A stretch of DNA of 64,000 nt from Liolophura sinensis (Eukaryota; Mollusca; Polyplacophora; Chitonida; Chitonidae): NCBI RefSeq assembly GCF_032854445.1, contig NC_088296.1:10330706-10394705 (forward strand), written 5' to 3'. Made by a program: the position numbers and the translations under genes. The notes under the pieces were generated by a model, which did no database searches, was not told the DNA's origin, and was given only the letters and a program-made list of their open reading frames with translations. Of the stretch, positions 12,841 to 25,400 are shown piece by piece; the first letter of the stretch is position 1, and the number at the start of each line of letters is the position of its first letter.

Positions 12841-13565
12841 AGAATAGAAACCTAGTTGGGGTGAACAGACTACAGACAAACCTTAACCTCAGACAAATCC
12901 TAATGTCAGACAAACCTTCACGGAAAAAACATAATCCAATACAAAAGTTTACTTGTGTTAAACCTCTGATACACCTTAAATCTGAAGCAAGCCTTACGCC
13001 GTAAACCTTAAACCTCAAGGAAACTTTAACCCAAAACAAACTTCACCATGACAAAGCTCAAGCTGAGACAAACCTTAACTTCAGACATACTTTAACCTTC
13101 CGACCAGCCTCCGACAAACCCCGACTTCAGACAAATCTTAAACTGCAGACCAGCCTAAAAAAGCACGACTTCAGACAAATCTTAAACCGCAGATCAGCCT
13201 AAAAAAAACCCGACTTCAGACAAATCTTAAACCGCAGACTAGCCTTCAACAAACCAATTCAGGTAAATTTTAAATCTCAGATTAGCCTCAAACAAATCAT
13301 GACTTCCGAAAAACCCTAACCTTAGACCAGTCTAAAACAAACGATGACTTCAGACAAACATTAACCTCAGACAAGCTTCAAACATTCGATGACTTTAGAC
13401 AAACGTTGAGCTTAGAAAAGCTTTAAACAAACCACAACTTGAAACAAACCTTCACTTCAGACCAGCCTCAAACAAACCTCGAATTTAGACAAAAAGTTCA
13501 CCTCAGGCAAGCCTAAAACAAACCATGACTTCAGAAAAACGTTCACTAGAGGCAAGTTTTGCGCG
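12840..13565. repeat. Degenerate tandem repeat (CAGACAAACCTTAAC type)
   Basis: Short repeated phrases such as CTTCAGACAAA, CCTTAACCTCAGACAA and AACAAACCATGACTTCAG with a loose period near 40-45 bp. The right end resembles 8690-8790 and 33230-33330, which lie a few hundred bases downstream of the other signal exons, as this one does of the exon at 14314. Confidence 0.75.
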
Positions 13566-13715
13566 TGGGGCAGCGCTTATGATACATGAAGCATAATAAT
13601 GCAGACATATGTCATGACCCAGCTTTATTTGTATTTATTATATACTTAGTCTTTTATATGTAAATCCCACCAGAGGGTTCCATATACTTCTTGACAAAGG
13701 CATCTTTCTTGGAAA

Positions 13716-13893
13716 CTTGATTTATGTATTTATTTACCTAATGTTTTACGAAATAACATTACTGTTATTAGGACATTAGGAATATTTCACTGATACGATG
13801 ACGGTCAGTATTTTGGTGGAAACAAACTTGCCATAATCCAGGGGAAACCCACGACTATCCGCACGTTGTTGGGCAGACCTTCCCACGTACAAA
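13716..13893 (-). repeat. SINE, degenerate
   Basis: Tail-first copy: GTTTTACG, AATATTTCACTGATACGA, CAGTATTTTGGTGG, GGGGAAACCCACGACTATCC, GCAGACCTTCCCACGTAC. Confidence 0.75.
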
Positions 13894-14313
13894 AATTGAT
13901 TGTGATCAAACCTGAATACACCTGGTAACTTTATGACAGAAAAATTATTTATTTAATGTAAACTACAGTTTCACAGCTTAAGTGTTACGAGCTGGGATAT
14001 TCACGTTCACAGAGGTATCAAAACGGTTCTTCTTTAAGACAACTTGCCCTTAATCAATGAGGTAGCTTTGTTCGATTCCAGCCTCCGCCTGGTCGGGTGG
14101 TATGTTTGGTACCTCAATAACTAAACTTACAGGGCTGACTGGGTGTCTTTGGGTGTTGGGCTAACGTCACTGTAGTTGCTTACGTCACTGTAGAAGTGTA
14201 TAAGTTGCTCAGCTAAGGGCAAAAACTGAACAAGAAAAAAAACACTCTATACAACTGATACCATTTGTTTCTCCTGTCTTAGCTCAAATATTTCCAATTT
14301 TGTTTTAACTCAC

Positions 14314-14392
14314 CAGAAATACATGTTGCCGTCAGAATGACCAGTGAAATCAGAATGTGTCCCCATCGTCTTGGCAGCCTTAGAGATTCCAT
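14314..14392 (-). CDS. Orphan signal-peptide exon
   Basis: 79 bp, 26 codons plus one base, GTGAG donor, phase 1. It begins MESLRLPRRWG and continues with a hydrophobic core (HILISLVILTATCISG). The leader TGACAGAAGACAATC matches its paralogs. No EGF, TM or tail exon was found between here and the next signal exon at 9173. It may be a spare first exon (alternative promoter) for gene B, or a relic. Confidence 0.65.
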
Positions 14393-16230
14393 GATTGTCT
14401 TCTGTCACAATTATAAACAGGACTATACCTATACAGCCTGGTCCACACAGTTAAGCTTTTAGCTATATGCGCACCTATGTGTATGCAGTCATGCAGAAGT
14501 CGGTATACATAAGCCTTTGTGTTTATGCTTCCTTGTTATGTCAAAAGCAAGCCCACTGCTACTGTGAAGGTAAGTCACGTGGCGTCTGCACTCTATCTGT
14601 GTGACCCAGCTTTGCATACATACGCCTGTGTGGTAGGATGTGTGGTGTGATCTGATATGACAGCCATATACAACATTATAATAGGCATAGTTCTGCTTAA
14701 GCAGGGGCTAGTGACTCTGTGCTCACTGTGTTAAATTTAATCACCACATTGGAAATATTTATTTATAGGACTGGGGTTTATCGCCGTATAGTCAGTATGA
14801 ATGTGTTGTTGATGTATATTAGGTAAATCAGTAATTTTATTAGGTAAAATTTAGTTCGGAAATCACCTTTGTATATTACTGTGATTAGGACAAATAACAT
14901 ATGGTGAAATATTGGCATTTACATAATGTAATATATTTACATGGTTGTCCCAGGATAGTAATTTATGGCCTACCACCATGGAACACTCATCACAAAGATT
15001 TCCAAACAGTATTTTGACTATAGCTTATTGTCAGAGTTCATTATAGTACCACACAGTGATAGCTTAGTAGCTGTGGGTCTGCCATGGTCCTATGCCACTC
15101 ACAAGGCGTGTCACTAACACAGGTTAAGAGTCAATTCGTCGTATTCTAGTGTCTTTATCCTCGGAGTTACTGAAGCTGTAAAATAGGATGTAGAGTTTGT
15201 GGGTGACACATGCGCAATTCGGGCAGTCCAAGATTTCTCTTCTGTCTGAAAAGTGAAGGAGAACTGACTGGATAATACTGTCACACAGGCAGTTTAGGTT
15301 GTTGATTTACTTCACAATTTCTACCATGTTATTTTGCACCTAGTTGAATATATCAGAATTTCGTCTGTTTTTGACAGAACAGAAAAAGGTTCGCCCAGTG
15401 TTACATACCACCCCTCGAGAGGGAATCAAGGTAACGAAATGCTGTGATTTCGCTTCCAGCATGCGTAGCTAAAACAATGCTGGCGATGCTAGGTTGATTT
15501 TTTGACATGTTGGATAAGAAAGTGCAAGGTACGAGTGATGGTACAGGTACCAGGCGAAAGTAATGGATTATATATTTGTGAGGTTCAAGTTGTCAAATTT
15601 ACTACATGAATAGTAAGGAAAAACATACGCTCAAGTAACATGTGGAGACCTGTCACTCACTAATTTGCTCATTCAATTCCCTAAATCAACAAGGGAGATA
15701 ACTTTTAGTGTCAGTGGTTGTAATTGTTACCCCTGTGCTATTCCGAAGAACCCCACTGAAAGTTGGCCGTCCGCCTTTTATACTGTATTTGAAGTCAATA
15801 TTTTACCGGCTTGAATGTTAGCCTTTGCCTTGACTATTTTAGGAGTTACTATCTGCCTGGGTTACGTCGACAGGGCCAGTAGGCCTATATAGAGTGTGGC
15901 ATGTCTGTGGAACACAAAAATATCTTAGGAATCGCCCAAACGAGCGGGGAATGGAACGCAACATCATTGGTCATTGGGCGTTAGACCGGCCAGTATTATG
16001 GTGGGAGGAAACCGGAAAGACCGGGGGAAACCTACACCATCCATAGGTTGTTGGCAAACTTACCAACGTAATCCTGCTTCGTAAGGAATCCAGTTTGGTT
16101 GCGTTCCACTAGCTGTATGCAACTGTTACAATACAGCAATCGTTTTCAGTCAGTTAAAATGCTGTGTCAGATTTGTGTATAAAGTTTCGCAAACGTTGCT
16201 TGGCCGTGCCAGGGCCTCTTCACTGATGTT
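14393..16230. other. Spacer between gene A tail and orphan exon
   Basis: The first ~170 bp is homologous to the upstream regions of the 9.1 and 33.7 kb signal exons. The rest shows no recognisable gene; one degenerate SINE lies at 15975-16070. Confidence 0.5.
15975..16070 (-). repeat. SINE fragment
   Basis: Central SINE core: CCAGTATTATGGTGGGAGG, AAACCGGAAAGACCGGGGG, ACCATCCATAGGTTG. Ends not defined. Confidence 0.75.
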
Positions 16231-16435
16231 CTAGGGAGGGATAGTACTACGGGTAGAGACGTCAGCAGCAGATCCAGGTCCCTGATTAGCCGCTGACACT
16301 CCCGGTTCTGGAACAGCTCCATAGTCTGTGCCATAACTGCGTCTGGTCCTTTCCGGTACTGGCAAACCAATGACATTTTGATAGGAGTGGTCTGTGTTAT
16401 GGCTTGTTGTAGGGTTCCTTGAGCTCATATTTCTC
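16231..16435 (-). CDS. Gene A cytoplasmic tail exon
   Basis: Acceptor TTACAG, phase 2, 67 residues then stop. It starts RRNMSSRNPTTSHN and has three tyrosines, in HSYQNVI and RSYGTDYGAV. YQNV fits a pYxN SH2-docking pattern and aligns with YENV and YEDV in the tails of genes D and C. It is much shorter than the gene D tail (249). Confidence 0.75.
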
Positions 16436-19400
16436 CTGTAATACAACGGATTTAGCACATATTCGGCATTCATCATATTTATTCATAAATAAACAATTTC
16501 TTACGTCCAGGCGTCGTATTAGAAATCTCTATGCCAATTGCTTGAATAATGAACATGACAGATCAGTAATTTTTTTTACAAAACTTTGCGCACATCCCTT
16601 TCCTCACCTAGAGACAACAACAGCTAGGGCGACCACAGCCAGAAGAACCACTCCGCCTATACCTACTGCCAGACCGATCGTCAACGTTGAGGAATCCGCG
16701 GCTGTAGATGGAGGTGCGGCTGTAGATGCAGCTGCGGCAGTAACAACTGAAACGTAGTAAACATCAACAACTCAGTTTATGAGCTTCTTGATGACTGTTT
16801 AGCACAGTAGTATTTAATCCACAACCCATTATAATGTTACATATTTTATAAGGGAACTGAGAATTACTTCAATAGCCGATAAAAACATGCAACAGATTTA
16901 TGCATGGAAGGAATCAGACACAGTGCGAACAGAAATACCGCACTTCGTCAGGCCGAACTACCTAGAGGCGGGGCTGATGTCATGTGGTCTCTGAGGTAAA
17001 CTGACAAGAGACCGCATTTCACCGCCTACGTGTGACCATTTACCAGCTATCACACTGTGGTTGCTGCTCTTGTTTTTCTCTTAGTATTGAACGTCTAAAT
17101 TACAATCCTTGTTCATGTACATGTAATCGACCCAATGTAGTGACCGGAATAATTACTCTGTAACTCCTTAGGGTATCAAACCATATTGCACTGTGGGTGT
17201 GAAAAGATCTACGGACAACCGCCTGAATCTGCCTTTTCTTCCGCTGGTCCTTTGTACTTGCTTACCCAGATTGCATCCCACCTCTTCACCCTCTCTCTGT
17301 CTGTACCCCACCGCACACGCACACGTGTAATTGCCCACCGTGTTGGCACAAACGGAGTTGTTACCACATATGGTTTGATTTTCGGTACACTCGTCAATAT
17401 CTGTATGGCACACGTAAAACATAAGCTTACATAACAACTATACTTTTACATGTAACCTGTGTCTGTATGGTGTTCATTTTTCGTTTGTTGCAAGCATACC
17501 TATCAACTATGAAATCTGTACCTCTGTCTCTCAACAAAATCAATAAACAGAAAAGAATATGTAAATTTCAGAGTAATTATAATTGATTTCATCATCTGTA
17601 TATCATATTTACGAGAGCTAAGGCTGCGGAGCTATTTAGAGGCAGTGGTGACACCATGTGGCTTAATTGTTAATGTAACCCTATCAATAGAGTCACCACA
17701 ATCATCTCTCCGTAACTGAGTTGGGGCCAAGTTTTTAGCATGATAATTTACTGAGGCAGCGCTATAAACATGGCGACGCGTTGGATCATTAAATGGATAA
17801 CGGATTAGCGTCTAACACCACATTGTACTGTAAATATCGAAAGATCTACGGACAACCGCCTGAATCTGCCCTTTCGTCCGTTGATACCTGATACTTGCTT
17901 ACTCAGACTGCATCCCACCTCTTCATCCTTTCTTTGCCTGTATCCCTCCGCACACGCGCATGTGTAGTTGCCCATCGTGTTTGTACAAACGGAGTTGTTA
18001 CCACATATGGTTGGATTTTCGGTACACTCATCAATATCTGTATAGCACACGTAAAACATAAGCTTACAAAACAACTACACTTTTACATGTAACCTGTATC
18101 TTATATGGTGTTCATTTTTCGTTTGTTGCAAGCATACCTATCAACTATGAAATTTGCACCTTTATCTCTCCACAAAATCAGTAAACAGAAAAGAATATGT
18201 AGATTTTAAAATAATTATAAATTAATTTATTTGACACATTAGATGATTAAATGGATGACGGGTTAGGGACAAACGCCATCATTGTATCATGCGTGTGGAC
18301 AGACCTACGGAATAAGCGCCTTTATCTACCCTTTGTACTGCATCTGATTACATTTGCTTACCCAGATTGCACCCCACCTCTTTACCCTCTCTCTGCCTGT
18401 ATCCCTCTGCACAGGCGCACCTGTGGTTGCCTTCCGTGTTTACACAAACGGCGTTGTTGCCACATCGCTCTGGCTTTTTTTCACATTCGTCAATATCTGG
18501 TTAGGACGTTTTAAGCATAAGCGAGATATAATTAACTACAAGAACTTGGCACATCTATGACATGCAGCCAATATACTCTTCACATGGGGTCAACAAAGCA
18601 CTGGTTTCAAAACTACCTTTCTAATCGAAGCCAATATGTCCTTTATAATTACTGCTTTTCTGTAACATCCCAACGTGTCATGGATTGTAGGCCTATTCTA
18701 GGTCTTATACGCTGTCTACATTATATCAAAGATTTGTTTGATTCAGGTTTCACGCCGTTATTTCAATGTTAAAAATTACTTCTTCTGCCCGATTGGACTT
18801 TGTACTCTTTGTAGATGATATCAGCTTATTCGCCAGGAAGTATTAACGAAACCATAAATACTATGACACATTAAGTTAAAAAAAAGTTCAAGATTGGTTA
18901 TATGCAAATAAGCTCTCATTTAATGTTGGGAAAACAAAAGTAATTATTGTAAAACCGTCTCGAAAGGGTTTCCATCCGGTATTTTCAACATGATTATGGG
19001 GAAACCATTTTAAAGTAGTGAATGTCGTCATCTGCCTTGGTATTTTTTTGAACGGTAAACTTCACTGGGGTCATACAAATCACATATGTAGCAGAGTATG
19101 TAGCCATATCGGACATTCACCATATTAAACACAGTGATAATAAAAAGCACTCTTAATACTCTATTATTCCATGACATTCTATCCTATGATATTTTAAGGT
19201 TTCGATGGTAAGAACCCAATGACCTCGTGGCGGTGTGGATTCACAAATGGATGTTATGAACATTTTAGCCATATAGCCCACTTGCAAAGACAGTGATGTA
19301 GGCTGTGTTACTTTGTGGAGTGGGGGTTGTTCTAATCGCGCGTTGGTGCAGCTATTGTACAACAGATTACGCTCCACGCCTATTTTCCACCATGTCACTT

Positions 19401-22400
19401 GCTTTTGAATAATTATGACGTAAGCCGAAGCAATGAGTGTTAAAACTAAGCTTATGGAGTATAACATCATGAATCAAAAGTAACTGAATTTTCCTTGTAA
19501 TAATATGGATCAAAATATGGGCGATTACTCTATCCAGAAGTTTAAAACATACTGATCTCTTATTCATGGAACTACAAATTTTTAAGAATTTCAGGTTAAA
19601 TCAAGTTGCTAGTGTCGTCCATGCCCATAAATCAATTCATCATCCGGAACAACTACATGTCAATTTTAGAAATATTTTTACACGGCAAATTGATATATAC
19701 AGTCACCCGACTAGAACTTTTAACTGTAATCTTCATAACCAATTTTTGGGGCCTCCGTGGCTCAGTCGGTTAGCGCGCTAGCGCAGCGTAATGACCCATA
19801 AGCCTCTCACCAATGCGGTCGCTGTCAGTTCAAGTCCAGCTCATACTGGCTTCCTCTCCAGCCGTAAGTGGGAAGGTCTTCCAGCAACCTGCAGATGGTC
19901 ATGGGTTTCCCCCGGGCTCTGCCCGGTTTCCGCCCACCATAATGCTGGCCGCCTTCGTATAAGTGAAATATTCTTGAGTAAGGCGTAAAACACCAATCAA
20001 ATAAATAAATAAACCATAACCAATTTATTGCACGGCCTTTTTACAAACATCTAACAAACATCCAGAAATAAAACCGCGGCAGCTAAAAGTGTAAACCTGA
20101 TTCGAGCCTGTGGCCTTAGTGGGAGAGCCAGCGAGGTACCCTGAGAATCAAACCTTATGACTGATGTAAAGTATTACTCACCTAGACACTGTCCTTTAGC
20201 AGACCTTTGTGCTCCAGCTGAGCAAAGACACAAATTTCTTACACCGACCTTTTCACACGTGGTGTTGACAGGACACACGCCCCATCCAGTCCCACATCTT
20301 TCTGTTTACAACAAAAAGTGTTCAGTATATTTTCCCGCGAACAGGACCCAGTTACACAAAATTGTGTTGACCGCCACAGAAAAGTAAGATGATTTCACAA
20401 GTATTTCTGTTGTACAGTCTACTAAATTCCGCGACAGCTCTCGTGCATTATGATTGAATCTATACGCCCATAACGATACGTCTTTCGTTCTTTTTTAAAG
20501 AATGTAAAGACATTTCCAGTATCGTTGTTGTTTATCTTATACTTTGTAATCTGGGCGAGAGCTAGCCATTATGTAAAGTAGTTACACAGACGTAAACTAG
20601 GATTTACTGTTAATTCACGCAGAAAAACATTAACGGTGGCAGGTTTTCATAGGCACAATCGGGTGTGGGTGTGTACAAGAGGGTACAAAAACGTACACAT
20701 TTGCTTTTCTAGGAGAAGCAGCATTACTATATTATAGATACACTGTTAAATTTGTGTATGACCTTCACTCACGTAGACAAAACTGAAGCGATCTATCTGG
20801 AAAAGATATCGGGATATCTGAGTCTTCGGTACAACCACAGACACCTTGTACACATGTCGCCCTGTATCCACAACGCCCTCTACATCCGTCAGCTGTAAAA
20901 TCTGTGAGAATTGACAGAAACATAAGATCAAATTTAACCAAAAGAGAAGTAAATACAAACCAAACAAAATAAAATTTATTCCGTAGGATTAAAACACATT
21001 TCATAGATGTTATAAGTTAAGTGCGGTAATTATTGGATAACAGTTTTACTGGGAACTTACACGATTAATATAAGTTATATTAGCGTGTAACGTGCGTTAT
21101 ACGAGCTGATGTTTTGTCGACATGATCAATATTTTGACGAGCCCTCATTCAACAGATGGCTGCCCTTTTTACAGCAGTTTTGTCGCTGTGCCCATAACGT
21201 AGATGAACAGCTAGTTATTTACGAGTCTGCAATTTAATGGTCTTTGAAAATGTGACAAAAGTTTTTCCACATATTGTTGTTGTCAACCGCTTTATAAAAA
21301 AGAAGGCATGAGAATTTAATGGTTTTGTGCCCAAATTTATTACTTGTTCATAAGTAACTGCCCATGTATCTATTGTCAACTTCAGTGTAAAAAAATAATG
21401 AAAAGTGTACATTAAACTGAGTAATGTAGCACTTAAAATCACTATATAACGAGACCGGATTTATGCATTTTTTCCGCCAACACTCGATAGTCTCCTCAGA
21501 ATTACATTATAAAAGTTCAGCCTTAAGAGCTACCAGAGCTTCGCCATTTAGTTGAGTGTTAAAAAAAGCTAAAAGAGTGACAACAAGCATGTCAAATTTC
21601 TTCAGGGAATGGTTTGCTCTTCTACATATGATTGTAAAAATACGTCATTCAATATCCGTTCAGTTTTTTTTTTCAAGTATCTAGAGGATTTGACCCTCAG
21701 GAAGGCGGGGATTTACAGCACAAGAAGAAAGGATTTTGAAAGGATTCAACAGAAACAACCGTATGTGTTCTCGCCAGCTGTTTTTCTACAACGACATCTG
21801 CACACAGGTTATAATTTTTATAATTAGGACCAGTAACTAGACCTTTAATGACTTTAGGCTGTGTGCAGGATGTACGTCAGTGTGCCGCCGTCAAGCAGTT
21901 GATACTGTACAACCTGTCTCGTGTCTCATTTCGGGGGAGTTAAACCTGTTATACACTCAAATGATGTAAGACAATGAGTGTATAAATGTTCTTGTACCTT
22001 AGCTGTTCTGAGTCTTACATACTCGCCTACTTCGCATTTTGCCTACCTGTTTTCAGATAGGCGAATAGCGGTCAGAATCAGTTAGGATTAAGCTACATGA
22101 GTCAAGCCCATTACGACCCCTGGATCATTCACATGAGAAGCAATTTCATACATATTGGTCCAGCTAGAACACTCCAGTCTAAAGGAAAAAGTTCAACAGA
22201 TGTGATTTTGGCATCGAATATTTTATTTGATGCGCAGTAAATAAGTACACACTGTACATAAACGAAATATATCAGTTATGTATGGAAATGCTTTTTTTAA
22301 GAAATGCTTTTAGTGAGCATATATATATATATATATATATAGATATATATATATATATAATTTTACAATTTAATTAGGTACGAACATGCTTCAATTGGAG

Positions 22401-25400
22401 TCTTTTGGAGGGTTAGCCAGCTGACATTTCAATTTACGAAGTCCGTCGTTAATGTTTCTGTATCACCGCTTCTTTAGTGCTGATGGGCATCTTCCTTCAA
22501 GCTGTGCCATCTTTTTTTATTGGTTGCCTCTTTATTCTTCAAGATGTTGATGTCCGTAAGCTCCTTCATTACTGTCGCGTTTACCTTTCTGTGACATCCT
22601 TCCAAGTGGTGGGTACTCCTGAGTCCTCCCTTGTCACGATGATTCCATATTAATCTGGGAAATCTCCCCTCCATACAGGCCTGGGTCACGTAGTCCGCCA
22701 ACCTCAGCCGATAAAGTGGTTGCTTCATTCCGTATACTCTCCACTTGGTGCAGGGTAAGTACTGGAAGTACGCAGATTTCGTACAAACTTGAAAGAGTTC
22801 TGGGTCGGTTTGGTATAATGTTTGGAGAGCTAGCTTCTGGACCTGTCTCCAAATACACTGGTGTAGTGAAAATAACACCCGCTCACTTCTGCATCTGAGA
22901 AGACTTGACGTATGGCGTTGTGTGCGACAAACTCGTAGTTAAGTTAGAAGCGTGATGCCTGGAGCTGGATGTCGGCTCTTTTAGATGGCAAAGATGGGAG
23001 GTTCTTAATATATATCTCAGTTGGGCTTTGATTGCAGCTGTCAACATATCCAACGTGGCGATACAATTCAATGGCATGGATATACAGCCCCAAGCCTCGG
23101 GTTAAGCAGCATTAGACACAATCATGAGGCAGAGTGACAGAGACTGTAACAGAAACTCTGATGTATAAATAGGTCATAGTTGATTTAGGGCGAGTGTTGC
23201 CTTAATTCTGATTTGTGAGTATGGGCCGATCAGAAATATAATGCCTGGGTGCATAGTGTAGTTAAGTGTGGTCAGTTTTCTTCAGTCTTAGCATAAAAGT
23301 GAGTTTTCTCTGTTCGAATTAGTTTGCTTGTTATAGGAAATTGCCTAGTAACTGAAAATATTGAAATGTTGTTGTGGTTTGAAATTTATAGTAATAAAAA
23401 AAAACAAAGTATATGTACCAAGGGAAATCAGAGAATAGTAGTGTGGAATGTGCACAACGCGTGATAATTGTGTCTGAGAAAACCATGTACTGAGCTACCT
23501 GCCTTATACTTTGGTTATGTAAGTGCAGGATGTTCATCAGTGTGCCGCCATTAAACTCTTCAAGTCTTGTATCTGATTTGAGTTATCTTCCCTTACATAT
23601 TCTTTGGCTGTTTGTTCACTTATTAATGTTTAAACATTCATTTATCAAATTAAATATCCCTTTTTCGTACTTTTGATCGTTTTAGTAATTTTGCTTGATA
23701 TTTAAAAAAGCCAGTTGCTTTTATGTGTATTTAAAATACAAATATAAAACCTGTAAATTATAATGCAGTTACTAAATTAACATCATTGTTTGTCATGTAA
23801 GTAGCTTAAGTAGATTAAACACCATTTGACAAACTGTCACACCAAGGAAAGGTAATCATGTCAGTTGTAACAAAAATCACAAATGCGAAAAACATATACA
23901 GGATGCAACAGAAGTGCATATGTTTTTCCCTTTATTCATGTCTTCAGAGAACGTGGCGTAATGACCCAGGAGTCTCTCACCAATGCGGTCACTGTGAGTC
24001 CAGCTCATGCAGGCTTCCTCTCCGGCTGTATGTGGGAAGGTCTGCCAGCAACCTGCGGATGGTCGTGGGTTTCCCCCGGGCTGTGCCCGGTTTCCACCCA
24101 CCATAATGCTGACCGCCGTCGTATAAGTGAAATATTCTTGAGTACGGCGTAAAACACCAATCAAATAAATAAATAAGTAATGAAAGAACGTGGAGCCACG
24201 CTCTCGTTTTGGCTGCGGAAGCGAAAAGCGTATTCAGTCAAGGGCGAAACACATTCAGAAGAGAACACGGAGTTAATATACGGACAAAACAGCCAGAATA
24301 GTTCGAAAAACATTTGCAGCTCCATCATAGACTTGTCCCGGGCAGATCTGTGATACACCGTACAAGGCAATCTTTTTGGCCGTCTGTAATTGTGTTGCTG
24401 TATATATCTGACAGCTCGAAAAATCCTAGGTACTATTCCTGCACCTCGTACTTTCCATCTACCAAACGCAGGCATATATCAAATTGTTTCTTTCCGGAAA
24501 TTCGAGACGATTCCTCAGATCACTTGTCGAACAGAGTTGACTGTCAGAGTGACATCATCTCAAATTAGCAAGCCTTATTGTACACTATGAAGTCAGTCAG
24601 ACATGATGAATATGGGAGACGTGCCTAATGGAGAAGTTCAGCACATGTTTTCGATTGAAGATGGTTTACCATGTTTTCTTTATAGTCGAACAGCTATCCA
24701 TCTAAATACAAGGTAAAGACACTTCCGTCGCAGGCGCCTTCAAAGCTGCCGCCTTGTTAGAGCAATTTAGCAAGCAACACAGTAACAAAGACTTAGGGGA
24801 GTTTTACAACCAAGTTGTGACTAAATCGGAGAGCTTCACAGGCAGCCCAACACTTCCCAGGAAGAAGGTCTCACTAAGAAGAATCGACGATTGTTTGGCG
24901 CCTCACTCCTTCTCCACTGCAGAAGATTACTTCCACAGACAATTCTTCCGAGTACTGGACGCCCCTGTGTCTGATTTGGAGAGAAGGTTTGATCAGAAGA
25001 GAAGGCACGTACTCCGTGGCTTTGAAAGTCCTCTGTGGGCGGCAAGTGGAGAACTTCCAAATATTTCACAGTATGGAGTAGAGCCGTATGGATCCAACGT
25101 TGACTTAGAACGCCTTAGTATCCAGTTGAAAATGCTCTATAACCTCTTCGAGTCAGAGAGCGGTGTCTTTAGCGTAACTAAAATGAACACAATTTCTCGG
25201 GACACGTCTTCTTCAACAACAAGCAAACCCTTTTCTAAAGTTGATAAGGTCGTGAGGCTGTACTATACCGTTTCCGTCACTTCAATCTCAAAGTGCACCA
25301 TATCACGATGGTCCACTTTGTGGCACGACAAAGTGTAATTTTGCCCTCTAGTTTAAGCGCCATACAAATGTGAGATACCAAGCTGACTGAAGCAGACGAC

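Noticed and set aside
16419-16757. 112-codon plus-strand Ala/Thr-rich ORF
   Set aside because: It is the antisense shadow of gene A's TM exon, which has matching splice sites and paralogs on the minus strand.
19748-19840. A tRNA gene (A and B boxes present)
   Set aside because: The boxes belong to the head of a SINE with a tail and target duplication; no tRNA cloverleaf end is present.
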